A stretch of 42,184 nucleotides of DNA from Bacteroidaceae bacterium (lineage in GTDB: Bacteria; Bacteroidota; Bacteroidia; Bacteroidales; Bacteroidaceae): positions 1-42,184 of the forward strand of contig CABIXF010000035.1 of NCBI GenBank assembly GCA_902362595.1. The letters run 5' to 3'. This document shows, piece after piece, positions 23,373 to 30,887 of the stretch (the first letter of the stretch is position 1; each line of letters begins with the position of its first letter). A program made the position numbers and the translations under genes. The notes under the pieces were generated by a model. The model saw only the letters and a list, made by a program, of their open reading frames with translations, was not told the DNA's origin and ran no database searches.

Positions 23373-23672
23373 ATGGAAACATTCTACGACGTAATCGCTG
23401 GCGACCAGCTCGTGCTGGTGGATTTCTTCGCCACCTGGTGCCAGCCCTGCAAGATGATGCACCCCGTCTTGCAACAAGTGAAAGAGGTGCTGGGCGACCG
23501 TATCCGTATCATCAAAATCGATGTGGACACGCACGCCGCCCTGTCACAGCAATACCAGATTCAGTCCGTCCCCACCCTCATGCTGTTCCGCAAGGGAGAA
23601 GTGCTCTGGCGGATGAGCGGGGCACTGCCGAAAGCCGAACTGCTGAGCCACCTCGACCCTTTCCTGCGATAA
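23373..23672 (+). CDS. Thioredoxin
   Basis: A 99-residue, single-domain thioredoxin without a signal peptide. The active site is WCQPCK near residue 22, in the context LVDFFATWCQPCKMM; the cis-proline loop is SVPTLMLFRKGE near residue 67. It differs from the standard WCGPC by Gln in place of Gly, which can shift redox potential. It reduces disulfides in cytosolic proteins. It lies 12 bases before the YczE-like membrane protein gene and is likely co-transcribed with it. Confidence 0.93.
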   Translation: METFYDVIAGDQLVLVDFFATWCQPCKMMHPVLQQVKEVLGDRIRIIKIDVDTHAALSQQYQIQSVPTLMLFRKGEVLWRMSGALPKAELLSHLDPFLR

Positions 23673-23684
23673 CCTGTCCTGACG

Positions 23685-24431
23685 ATGAACGGAAAAATGA
23701 CGAGAAAAGAAAGACTCATCTCATTCGTCTGGCAACACGTACTGCTCTTCATGGCACTGTGCATCATGACACTGGGCATCGCCCTCTGCGTGAAAAGCAT
23801 GCTGGGAGCCAGCGTCATCAGCGTATTGCCCTATGTGTTTCACGATGCGGGAACGGAGGGACTCACCCCGCCGCTGAGCATCGGACTGTACACCTTCCTC
23901 ATGAATGCCCTGCTGGTGGTGGGTCAGGTGGGCGTACTTCGCCGGCAGTTCGACCCCGTACAGCTCTTCCAGCTGCTCGTGGGACTGGTATTCGGCATGC
24001 TGATTGACCTGAACCTCTACTTTCTCTCCTGGCTGCAACCCGTGGCGATGTGGGAGAAAGCCGTGTCGCAGCTGGCCGGATGCACCATCCTTGCGACAGG
24101 TATCTCGCTGGAAGTGAGATGCGGAAGTGTGACCATGCCCGGAGAAGGTTTCCCCGTGGCCCTCAGCAAGGTAATGGGCATCGAATTCCCGAAAGTCAAG
24201 ATTGCGGTCGACATCTCGCTCGTGTTGCTCGGCGTTGTGTTCAGCTACCTCTTCTTCGGGAAGTGGCAATGGCACATCATCGGAGTGGGCACGCTCTTTG
24301 CCATGTATTACGTGGGATGGGTGGTACGCATCGCCAGCCACCATCTGCACTGGTTCGACCGCCTGCTCAGGTACCGTCCGGGATTCCGGAGATACATCTA
24401 CGGACTGGCACGCTACATTTACCGGAAATAG
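23685..24431 (+). CDS. YczE/YitT-like integral membrane protein (DUF6198 type)
   Basis: A 248-residue protein with about five to six hydrophobic segments and a basic N-terminus (MTRKERL). GIALCVKSMLGASVISVLPYV in the first segment and VTMPGEGFPVALSK in the middle match a family of uncharacterised bacterial membrane proteins (YczE/YyaS/YitT-like). The molecular role is unknown; some relatives lie near transporters or regulators. A second ATG at 23697 (MTRKER) is a possible start. The C-terminal tail after WVVRIASHH is basic and cytosolic by the positive-inside rule. It follows the thioredoxin gene by 12 bases. Confidence 0.8.
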   Translation: MNGKMTRKERLISFVWQHVLLFMALCIMTLGIALCVKSMLGASVISVLPYVFHDAGTEGLTPPLSIGLYTFLMNALLVVGQVGVLRRQFDPVQLFQLLVGLVFGMLIDLNLYFLSWLQPVAMWEKAVSQLAGCTILATGISLEVRCGSVTMPGEGFPVALSKVMGIEFPKVKIAVDISLVLLGVVFSYLFFGKWQWHIIGVGTLFAMYYVGWVVRIASHHLHWFDRLLRYRPGFRRYIYGLARYIYRK

Positions 24432-24490
24432 TTCCTTCCCCGGCGCACGGAATTGTGCCCGCGGGGAAGCCCACGTTTCCATTTTATGAC

Positions 24491-24498
24491 TAATTTTG
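24491..24498 (+). promoter_or_regulatory. -7 box for the EamA transporter gene
   Basis: TAATTTTG, a full TAnnTTTG match, 31 bases before the ATG at 24530. A hairpin at 24436-24468 lies just before it but has no T run. Confidence 0.55.
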
Positions 24499-24529
24499 CA
24501 CCCCGACAAACATTTACTTCTGCAAACAC

Positions 24530-25420
24530 ATGAAAAAACTTAGCAAGAACGCCCTCATCGGCTATCCGGCGGGAATCATCACCGGCATCACGTATGGACT
24601 GAACCCCTTGTTTGCGGTTCCCCTGATGAAGCACGGTGCCGCCACCGAATCCATCCTCTTCTTCCGCTATCTCTTTGCCGTACTGATTCTGGCCCTGTTT
24701 CTGTTGGTCCGCCGGCAGAGTTTCCGGGTTTCCGGACAACAGGCGGGTATCCTGCTCATCCTCGGACTGCTCTACACATCGAGCAGCCTCTTCCTGTTCG
24801 ATGCCTACGAATACATCGCTTCCGGACTGGCCACGACGCTGGTGTTCCTCTACCCGGTGCTGGTGGCCATCATCATGGTGTTCCTGAAAGTGGTGCCTTC
24901 CTGGCCTGTGTGGCTGGCCATCGCGGCAACCTTCGGGGGCGTCCTCATCATGACGCAGGGCGACGGCACACAGGCGCTCAACCCCATCGGTGTACTCCTT
25001 TCCATCGGTTCGGCCCTGGTCTACGCCCTCTTTATCGTCATCATCAACCGGAGCAAGGCCATCGCCAGCATCTCCAATTCTCTGCTCACCTTCTATGCCC
25101 TCTCCGTGGGAGCGGTTGTGTTTCTGGGAAAGATTCTGATTTCCGATACCGCTCTCACCGCAGGCCTCAACCACGCACACGACTGGCTCAACCTGGTAGG
25201 ACTTGCCTTCCTGCCTACGGTGGTTTCTACGGCCACCCTGGCCATCGCCTCGCGTAACATCGGGGCCACCAAGGCTTCCGTCCTCGGGGTGTTCGAGCCC
25301 ATCACCGCCATCGTGGTCGGCACACTCGTGTTCGGCGAACCGCTCACCACGAACATCGTAGTGGGTATCACCGTTGCCATCGTGGCCGTCACGTTCATGA
25401 TTACTTTGACCAAGCGGTGA
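24530..25420 (+). CDS. EamA/DMT-family transporter
   Basis: A 296-residue inner-membrane protein with ten hydrophobic segments arranged as two EamA repeats. The first repeat includes GITYGLNPLFAVPLMKHG and ILFFRYLFAVLILALFL; a repeat end reads TTLVFLYPVLVAIIMVFL. The second includes ALVYALFIVIINRSK and ends with LGVFEPITAIVVGTLVFGEPLT, a typical last-helix motif. The family exports or imports metabolites such as amino acids and nucleotides, and the substrate cannot be told. It is a single gene. A large inverted repeat directly follows the stop. Confidence 0.9.
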   Translation: MKKLSKNALIGYPAGIITGITYGLNPLFAVPLMKHGAATESILFFRYLFAVLILALFLLVRRQSFRVSGQQAGILLILGLLYTSSSLFLFDAYEYIASGLATTLVFLYPVLVAIIMVFLKVVPSWPVWLAIAATFGGVLIMTQGDGTQALNPIGVLLSIGSALVYALFIVIINRSKAIASISNSLLTFYALSVGAVVFLGKILISDTALTAGLNHAHDWLNLVGLAFLPTVVSTATLAIASRNIGATKASVLGVFEPITAIVVGTLVFGEPLTTNIVVGITVAIVAVTFMITLTKR

Positions 25421-25427
25421 AAATATC

Positions 25428-25505
25428 CTATAAAACTGAAGTTCCATAAACGAAGACCAACAATCTCTTCTTATGAGATTCCAATCTTCTACTTCAGTTT
25501 TATAG
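25428..25505. repeat. Perfect 15-bp inverted repeat with nested stems
   Basis: CTATAAAACTGAAGT at 25428-25442 is the exact reverse complement of 25491-25505. Inside are GAAGA/TCTTC (25452-25456 and 25485-25489) and AATCTC/GAGATT (25462-25467 and 25475-25480), so the whole 78 bases can fold into one long nested hairpin. It sits between the EamA gene and the 3' end of the three-nuclease operon. No strong U tract follows on either strand. It may be an unusual bidirectional terminator, a small structured RNA or an island boundary. Confidence 0.8.
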
Positions 25506-25551
25506 TAGCATTTGTGAGTTTACATTATCTGAAATCTACTTATAAATATAT

Positions 25552-26268
25552 TCACTTTTCACTTTTCATTTTTAATGTTTGCGGATTTTTCGATTCCTCT
25601 ATAAAAGGGAGCTGCGCAAGAACTAAAAAAATAATGGAAGAACATCCCTTATCAATCTGCTGATTGATATAATCTCGAGTTACAGAACCTTTTTTTGTGA
25701 GATATTCATAAGCCAATTTAAAATAATCACGATTAATTTCACCTGATATGTCATTTATGGAAGAACGTATTAATGCTGTATTGTTAACTTCAAGTATTCT
25801 GTTTGGTCCTCTTGAATTAAAAAGAGTTTTTCCTTCCAATGGCCTGATAAAATTATCCCATATTAACGAAAAATCAGGATATAGCCTATTGTCTTCTGTT
25901 ATTGCATCATTGACAGTAGATTGATTATCAGGCTTACATTTTTCTATATTTTTTGTATCCACAAAAAAGATCTCAATACCCAGTTTCTTGGCAACCTCAA
26001 CCGCGTCATCCATTACTTTACCGTCTGTAGCAACAATAGCTTTAGTACAGTCAAAAAAATGTTGAGAGCCATACAGTTTCAAGAAAACATTACGATTAAC
26101 TTTTCGTGTACAGTTTCCAAATTTCTTTACTTGTATGGCTATTTTTTCTTTACCTTTAAAAGCAAAAACATCCACACCATAATCTCCAGAATATCTCGTT
26201 ACTTCTGTTTTATATCCTTTAGATTCAAATATACATGCCACATATCGTTCAAATTCTTCTGGTGTCAT
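25552..26268 (-). CDS. Mrr-like restriction endonuclease-domain protein
   Basis: A 238-residue protein. Residues 1 to about 110 form an Mrr-type PD-(D/E)XK domain: MTPEEFERYVACIFESKGYK is the entry helix, GDYGVDVFAF (residues 28-37) has the metal-binding aspartate, and IAIQVKKF (44-51) has the Q-x-K catalytic lysine. VAKKLGIEIFFVDTKN closes the fold. The remaining 130 residues match nothing I recognise and may choose targets or partners. Mrr-type enzymes cut modified or foreign DNA. It is the third gene of an AT-rich operon, 24 bases after the PD-(D/E)XK gene. Composition differs sharply from the B12 region, pointing to horizontal transfer. Confidence 0.85.
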   Translation of the reverse strand: MTPEEFERYVACIFESKGYKTEVTRYSGDYGVDVFAFKGKEKIAIQVKKFGNCTRKVNRNVFLKLYGSQHFFDCTKAIVATDGKVMDDAVEVAKKLGIEIFFVDTKNIEKCKPDNQSTVNDAITEDNRLYPDFSLIWDNFIRPLEGKTLFNSRGPNRILEVNNTALIRSSINDISGEINRDYFKLAYEYLTKKGSVTRDYINQQIDKGCSSIIFLVLAQLPFIEESKNPQTLKMKSEK

Positions 26269-26292
26269 TTTATTCAGGATTTTATTTATAAA

Positions 26293-27573
26293 TTATTTTT
26301 TATAAAAACGCCATGGCCTATTGCATTTTCTGTATCGTTTTCCTGAGTATGAGAAATACTCTGATTGCAGACCCTCTGGTAAGTTATTATATTGCGCTTC
26401 CCCGATTTCCTCTTTCATATAGTTTCCATTACCGTCCTTTACAAAACGACCATTTTCGTCTTTTATAAAAGCTGGAACATTTATTCTGCATCCAACCCCT
26501 ATCTCATAATTTTCACTTTGCATTTTTTCATTGATCCATCCAATAGTCAAGTTACTATTCAATGAAATTCCCATCATCAAATCCTCATAAATGTAAGTAG
26601 CACGTTTCTCGTACTTTTTAGTTTCAGTCCAAATATCATTAGTAAGCGACTCAACTCTATATCCTCTAATGAGGAATGACGCTCTATACTCTTTCACTTG
26701 ACTTTCAAATGTAATATCTATTCCCGATTCATGACAGTTCATAGATCCTAATATGAAATAAGGCAAATCATCACGCTTTTCATGATCTGAAGTATGATAC
26801 ATTGCCGGATCTTTCAAACCATCTGTTTGTTCTTCATGATAATAGAATTCAATATCTTCCAAATAAATACGCCTTCTCTCATTTACAAGAAAGTATCCAC
26901 CATACAAGAGTTTTTTAGCAAGGAGCATGAATTGCCTAGCTAACTCATTTTCTTTCTCTTCCTTTCGAAAATCAGTTACGCCTGTGAAAGTTCCGAGTAT
27001 TACATTAATACCATCCTCAGCCTCAAATTCATCCAATATTTTCTCCCACTTATTTTCTGTATTAGCTGTTATCGGGTTTATAAAAGCCTCATGTTTATAA
27101 TTGTTATCTTCCCCTTCTGCTCTTAACCATTTCAAATCAATACCACAAGCACTGTTGAGATTCACAGGCTTTAATCGATATGTCTTTTTCCATTGATTGA
27201 TATACCAAAAATTGCTTTCTGACGCTAAAGCAATCATTTCTTCTCTAGTCAGAATATAATACTGAAATTCCATATTGATTCCTTCACCGACAACATGTAC
27301 AAAAACCCACGGACCTTTAACCTTCCTTTCTAGATAATCCTTAGTACATTTTGCCAAAGTCATTCCAATAGGAAAGTTATTGCCTCTGCACGTTTTTACT
27401 TGTATGTAAACGTTTTTCTTATTCCCAGGCTGAGAACAAATTAAATCCACAGCTTCATAGTTAGCTATAATAGTATTTGCATTTACCACATTTAACCCTA
27501 ACTGCATTAATTTGGTTTGAACCATATTCTCCCCAATACCACCTAATTTACTTTTATTTAAAGAAACATTCAT
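26293..27573 (-). CDS. PD-(D/E)XK nuclease-like protein with an unknown C-terminal domain
   Basis: A 426-residue protein. The N-terminal part is a PD-(D/E)XK fold: GGIGENMVQTKLMQLGL (with Glu15), EAVDLI (Asp43) and VYIQVKTCRG (Gln58, Lys60). The middle is mostly helical. The C-terminal half has well-formed blocks that look like a separate beta-rich domain: LLYGGYFLVNE (222-232), IEFYYHEE (241-248), HESGIDITFE (281-290) and YRASFLIRGY (296-305). The spacing faintly recalls the AAG-type 3-methyladenine DNA glycosylase fold, but that is a guess. It is the second gene of the operon, 10 bases after the GIY-YIG-like gene. A joint role in recognising and cutting foreign DNA is inferred. Confidence 0.75.
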   Translation of the reverse strand: MNVSLNKSKLGGIGENMVQTKLMQLGLNVVNANTIIANYEAVDLICSQPGNKKNVYIQVKTCRGNNFPIGMTLAKCTKDYLERKVKGPWVFVHVVGEGINMEFQYYILTREEMIALASESNFWYINQWKKTYRLKPVNLNSACGIDLKWLRAEGEDNNYKHEAFINPITANTENKWEKILDEFEAEDGINVILGTFTGVTDFRKEEKENELARQFMLLAKKLLYGGYFLVNERRRIYLEDIEFYYHEEQTDGLKDPAMYHTSDHEKRDDLPYFILGSMNCHESGIDITFESQVKEYRASFLIRGYRVESLTNDIWTETKKYEKRATYIYEDLMMGISLNSNLTIGWINEKMQSENYEIGVGCRINVPAFIKDENGRFVKDGNGNYMKEEIGEAQYNNLPEGLQSEYFSYSGKRYRKCNRPWRFYKK

Positions 27574-27583
27574 ATCTATTATT

Positions 27584-28147
27584 TTACCATCTGACAGATT
27601 TTAATTTGGCCACAAGAGTACGTTTAATTTTTTCTTCAGTTTCATGTATAAGCACATCATCCATGAAAAGTATATCTACAGGTTTTCTTATCCATGGCTC
27701 TTCTGTTGTTTTATAAAAAAGATTGATTATACAAATCGATTCTCGTATAATGGCCTTTACTTTCTTCTCATTTTCAGTAAAAATATTCTTACCATACGTA
27801 CTGATAAATAGAGTTTCAGCATCTTCTATATTCTCTTCTTTCTGATCTTTTTCATTACCAAAAGCCCCAATCCATATTCTCATATTATCATTTTCATGAA
27901 AATCTTTATAATGCGTATGACAATTGTTAAGACGTTTCTCTATTCCATCAGTTTTCTTATGAATACCAAAGTATGCATAAATCTTTAAGGCTGAATGTCC
28001 TTTACCCTTTTTATTTCCTGAGAAATAATAAAAATTAAACAATGATTTATCACAAGTAGAATTATCCTCAAGATAAGACTTCATCTGCTGTATATTCTTG
28101 AAAGGGCCAACCCATTGGATCGTAAATGTTTTAGTAATATCCTGCAT
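27584..28147 (-). CDS. GIY-YIG-like nuclease-domain protein
   Basis: A 187-residue protein. The pattern KIYAYFGI (residues 55-62), Arg72 in KRL, CHTHY (76-80), RIWIGAF (90-96) and IEDAETLF (107-114, with Glu111) follows the order of GIY-YIG nucleases: Y...G, arginine, histidine or tyrosine, then the metal-binding glutamate. The first GIY element is imperfect (FNFYYFSG), so the assignment is probable and not certain. The family cuts DNA with one metal ion. It is the first gene of the three-gene operon and the most upstream from the small Cys-rich gene. No TAnnTTTG box was seen in the 64 bases before it. AT-rich like the rest of the operon. Confidence 0.65.
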   Translation of the reverse strand: MQDITKTFTIQWVGPFKNIQQMKSYLEDNSTCDKSLFNFYYFSGNKKGKGHSALKIYAYFGIHKKTDGIEKRLNNCHTHYKDFHENDNMRIWIGAFGNEKDQKEENIEDAETLFISTYGKNIFTENEKKVKAIIRESICIINLFYKTTEEPWIRKPVDILFMDDVLIHETEEKIKRTLVAKLKSVRW

Positions 28148-28211
28148 AGACTAATACAACTGATTTATCTATTTTATAATTTTATTTCTCTAACAATTAC
28201 TTTACAGCCAA

Positions 28212-28418
28212 TCAGTAACTCCGGTTCCGGATGTCGAGGGTCACCTCCATGTAACTACGTCGTCCCTCTATGTAATCGGCATAGAGAATTTCCACGTCCT
28301 GACCTTTCAACACGTGGCATTTTCCGCACAACTCACAGTTGTGCAAGCACTTCCAGGCGTCGAGCACGTATGCCCGTCGCTCTTCCAGGGTAGATTGTTC
28401 TATAAGAGGTGGAGTCAT
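28212..28418 (-). CDS. Small Cys-rich conserved protein
   Basis: A 68-residue protein with four cysteines in the run KCLHNCELCGKCHVLKG (residues 23-39), a C-x3-C-x2-C-x2-C cluster that could bind zinc or an iron-sulfur centre. The rest is charged and helical (ERRAYVLDAW, YADYIEGRRSYMEVT). GC content and codon use match the host genes and not the AT-rich neighbours. A full TAnnTTTG -7 box lies 30 bases upstream. Function unknown. It may be the host gene next to which the nuclease operon was inserted. Confidence 0.7.
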   Translation of the reverse strand: MTPPLIEQSTLEERRAYVLDAWKCLHNCELCGKCHVLKGQDVEILYADYIEGRRSYMEVTLDIRNRSY

Positions 28419-28447
28419 AAGGACTGTCTGTTTAATACATTGACAGA

Positions 28448-28455
28448 CAAAGATA
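28448..28455 (-). promoter_or_regulatory. -7 box for the Cys-rich small gene
   Basis: Minus strand TATCTTTG, a full TAnnTTTG match 30 bases before the ATG at 28418. It could also serve the nuclease operon 64 bases beyond the small gene. Confidence 0.5.
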
Positions 28456-28542
28456 CGGGTTCTGCTTCATTCAGGCCGAAGGTATCTTCGTAAAAATCCT
28501 AAAACATCCCTGCATTGACCACCCTTCGTCCTTGCTTTTTCT

Positions 28543-28630
28543 ATGTTTCCCTTGTGGGAAACGTATGCTTCCGCCTCGGAAGACGTACGTTTCTCGCCCG
28601 GAAAACTTACGGTTCCGGTTCGGGAAACGT
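28543..28630. repeat. Second 22-bp-period hairpin repeat array
   Basis: Four units of exactly 22 bp (28543-28564, 28565-28586, 28587-28608, 28609-28630). Each has a short stem of the TTCC...GGAA kind around a varying centre, for example TTTCCCTTGTGGGAAA in unit 1 and TTCCGCCTCGGAA in unit 2, followed by A-C-G-T or a close variant. The period matches the array at 99-186 although the core differs. It is GC-rich within an AT-rich gap and is not coding (22 is not a multiple of 3). Confidence 0.8.
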
Positions 28631-28835
28631 AGAAAACGATGGAAGGTTTGCCTGTCAATCTGCTGAGACTTTCTGAAAGAGAAAAACATCATCAACAGGG
28701 AGAACACTCCCGTTACGCATCACTGACAAAGAAGCCATAACTCGTGAGAATGTATATCAAGAAAAATTTATATTTTCATTGTTTTCATACTACAGCTACA
28801 GAAAAAAGAAATATAACATCATAAAAACAAACCAA

Positions 28836-28869
28836 TTTCTTATTATTTACAAAAAAACAACTAAATTTG
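28836..28869 (+). promoter_or_regulatory. Promoter of the HNH-coiled-coil-DUF4407 operon
   Basis: TAAATTTG at 28862-28869 fits TAnnTTTG, with TTTC at 28836-28839 about 22 bases upstream as a fair -33. Transcription would start near 28876, leaving a leader of about 140 bases before the HNH gene. Confidence 0.55.
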
Positions 28870-29014
28870 CGTCCGCAAAAATAGGTAAGGCCAATCCTTA
28901 GCAATGCCTAATATACTGAAGTGTTGAATAAAAACAAGGTATATCTTTCATCAATCCTCCAGATATTATCCAGAAAAGGCTTTATCAATATAAGACAAAT
29001 ACGTTGAAGGTCAA

Positions 29015-29284
29015 ATGGATAAAGAAGACTCATATAGGAAATTGCTTTTTGATAAACGATGGCTTGAAAAAAAGGCCAGAATTATCCAGCGAGATAATTA
29101 TCAATGTAAAATTTGTGGTTCAAACTGGCATTTGGTCGTCCATCACAAACAGTATCACGTACATAAAAATTCCGGTAAAAAATTCCTTCCATGGGAATAT
29201 GACGATAAATATCTTGTCACTTTATGCGAATCATGTCACAAGAAAGGACATGATTTATATGATATTCCAGTAAAATTTATATGA
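29015..29284 (+). CDS. Small HNH endonuclease
   Basis: An 89-residue single-domain HNH nuclease. The zinc knuckle is built from C31-x2-C34 in QCKICGSN and C71-x2-C74 in CESCHKKGH; the catalytic His-His is in VVHHKQYHVH (residues 41-50). These bracket the beta-beta-alpha metal fold. There is no extra targeting domain, so it would need a partner for specificity. It is the first of three plus-strand, AT-rich genes; the coiled-coil gene starts 4 bases after its stop. A free-standing HNH gene is common in phages and defence islands. Another frame at 29004-29273 overlaps it and is not real. Confidence 0.85.
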   Translation: MDKEDSYRKLLFDKRWLEKKARIIQRDNYQCKICGSNWHLVVHHKQYHVHKNSGKKFLPWEYDDKYLVTLCESCHKKGHDLYDIPVKFI

Positions 29285-29288
29285 AACT

Positions 29289-29870
29289 ATGAATTTCTTA
29301 AGAAAATTATTTGGCTCTAACAGAACAGAAGAAACTCCCGCTGCAAATGAGGGAGTGGCGCGTCCTGAAATCAAGCGCGAAGACTTTGTAGATGATTCTG
29401 AACCTACAAAAGAAAGTAACATTGTGACTATAGCTTTCGGAACCGGATTGCCGATTGACGCCATCTATACATTCATCGGACGGGACTATGAGCAGGAAGG
29501 TTATGATGACGCAATGATTAACTTGGATAATTCGTACAAGGAATCGAAAAAGGAAATTATTTTAAACGAATTGAAAATTAGAATTGAGCAAGTCAAACTG
29601 GCGTATAATAATAAACTGCGCGAGATTGAGGTCTCTATTTCCAATATTGAACAACAGGGATTGATAAATACTAGCGCACAACTGAAAGCGAAAAGACAGA
29701 CATTCCTAGAGCATATTGACAAAATCAAAGAAATTGAAAGTAGCATTAATCTGGGGGATAAGAAATTTCTGACCATGATTGACTCCTATGAAAGAGGGTT
29801 TCTCAAAGGCGTAGCAGCAAGAACCATAAAATTTTTTGATATAGAAAATAATTCTCAAGAACAAAACTAA
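29289..29870 (+). CDS. Coiled-coil protein of unknown function
   Basis: A 193-residue soluble protein I do not recognise. The N-terminus is basic and short (MNFLRKLFGSN), then a disordered acidic stretch to about residue 45, then IVTIAFGTGLPIDAIYTFIGRDYE, and a long, highly charged helical region from about 80 to 165 with heptad-like spacing, which suggests a coiled coil. A tail with GDKKFLTMIDSYERGFLKG follows. There is no signal peptide or membrane segment. It sits between the HNH nuclease (4 bases before) and the DUF4407 membrane protein (4 bases after), so a bridging role between nuclease and membrane is possible; that is inference. Confidence 0.75.
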   Translation: MNFLRKLFGSNRTEETPAANEGVARPEIKREDFVDDSEPTKESNIVTIAFGTGLPIDAIYTFIGRDYEQEGYDDAMINLDNSYKESKKEIILNELKIRIEQVKLAYNNKLREIEVSISNIEQQGLINTSAQLKAKRQTFLEHIDKIKEIESSINLGDKKFLTMIDSYERGFLKGVAARTIKFFDIENNSQEQN

Positions 29871-29874
29871 AAGT

Positions 29875-30858
29875 ATGCAGATATTAACAAAGACTGGATG
29901 TTTCCTTATCGGATGGAACTTCAATATATTAAAAGAATGTGGAGAAGCCAGTTTCAGGACTTTTAAGAGACTTATGTCTGCAATAGTCATCATGATGGTA
30001 ATTTGGGGCACTATCGGATTTTGCTTTGCAGACAATTACATTGGGATAAGCAGTACGATAGGCAAGATAGCCATAGCACTCATATTCATGATTCTTGTTC
30101 TTTGCATAGAACGTTTTATCATTCTTACGATTGGCCGATTGGGATGGATGGGACTTTTCCGTACGATTCTGGCAATTGTAATGGCTATGTTAGGATCAAC
30201 CGTATTCGATCAAATCATTTTCCGGAACGACATTGCGGTAAAGATGACCGATATCCGTGAGATAAAGATACAGCAAGCCATCAAAAACCGGATGGAAACG
30301 TATGATGCCGACATCAAACATTTTACCAATCTAAGAGATTCTTTAGGGGCAGCCAACATCGTCATCTATGAGAAACTGGCCAAACAACCCGTAATAGCCA
30401 CACGGGATGTCACTACAAAAGATGTCGTCATAGGAAAAAACGAAGATGGAACACCACAGATGGCCAAAACGACTAGCGTAACTTCAAGAAGCGTGGAGAA
30501 TCCATTAAGCGCGCAGGCTAAAGCCAATGAAGAGCAAATTAAACGCTATCAAACGCAACTGGAAACGTTGCAGACTAAGAAATTTAATACAGACAAAGAG
30601 GTCAGAAACGAATTCAGACAAAAGGAACCTGGCTTTCTGGAAGAACTAACTGCCTTATGGGCGCTTTTAAAAGCTGATAATATTGCCCTTATTTTCTATA
30701 TTATATTATTCGTGTTTCTGATGTCCTTGGAGCTCTTAGTCGTCACAAGCCGTGGAGGAGACACTAAATGTGACTATGAACTTATCGTAGAACATCAGCT
30801 CAACATCAAAAAAGAAATGCTGAGTAAATCTGAAGAGAAATTGTTAAATAAAAACTGA
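29875..30858 (+). CDS. DUF4407 membrane protein
   Basis: A 327-residue membrane protein with the DUF4407 layout: N-terminal hydrophobic segments near residues 35-53 (IVIMMVIWGTIGFCFA), 60-82 (IALIFMILVLCIERFII) and 92-112, then a long charged helical stretch (about 120-255, rich in K, E and Q), then a last membrane segment near 262-285 (IALIFYIILFVFLMSLELLVV) and a basic tail. The helical middle would project from the membrane as a coiled coil. DUF4407 has no known activity. It lies 4 bases after the coiled-coil gene in the same operon. A membrane effector or sensor role beside a nuclease resembles several phage-defence designs, but nothing in the sequence proves it. Confidence 0.85.
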   Translation: MQILTKTGCFLIGWNFNILKECGEASFRTFKRLMSAIVIMMVIWGTIGFCFADNYIGISSTIGKIAIALIFMILVLCIERFIILTIGRLGWMGLFRTILAIVMAMLGSTVFDQIIFRNDIAVKMTDIREIKIQQAIKNRMETYDADIKHFTNLRDSLGAANIVIYEKLAKQPVIATRDVTTKDVVIGKNEDGTPQMAKTTSVTSRSVENPLSAQAKANEEQIKRYQTQLETLQTKKFNTDKEVRNEFRQKEPGFLEELTALWALLKADNIALIFYIILFVFLMSLELLVVTSRGGDTKCDYELIVEHQLNIKKEMLSKSEEKLLNKN

Positions 30859-30887
30859 CTCCTTGAAAGATTAAAGAAAAACATCAC

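Larger units (their letters stand above)
28419..29014. other. Intergenic space with a repeat array and a promoter
   Basis: About 600 bases without a credible gene. It holds the minus-strand promoter of the Cys-rich gene (28448-28455), a 22-bp-period array (28543-28630), an AT-rich stretch from about 28740, and the plus-strand promoter of the HNH operon (28836-28869). A leader of about 140 bases follows. It contains a possible hairpin in which TAGG 28882-28885 pairs with CCTA 28907-28910 and TAAGG 28886-28890 pairs with CCTTA 28896-28900. Short minus-strand frames here cross the array and show no coding character. Confidence 0.6.

Noticed and set aside
24436..24468. Terminator after the YczE-like gene
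   Set aside because: A GC-rich hairpin can form, but it is imperfect and has no T run on either side.
25428..25505. Retron msr-msd RNA suggested by the long inverted repeat
   Set aside because: No reverse transcriptase is present in the window, and the adjacent operon encodes only nuclease-like proteins.
28467..28658. Small minus-strand proteins across the 22-bp array
   Set aside because: The frames only translate the repeat, show no coding character and lack a promoter.
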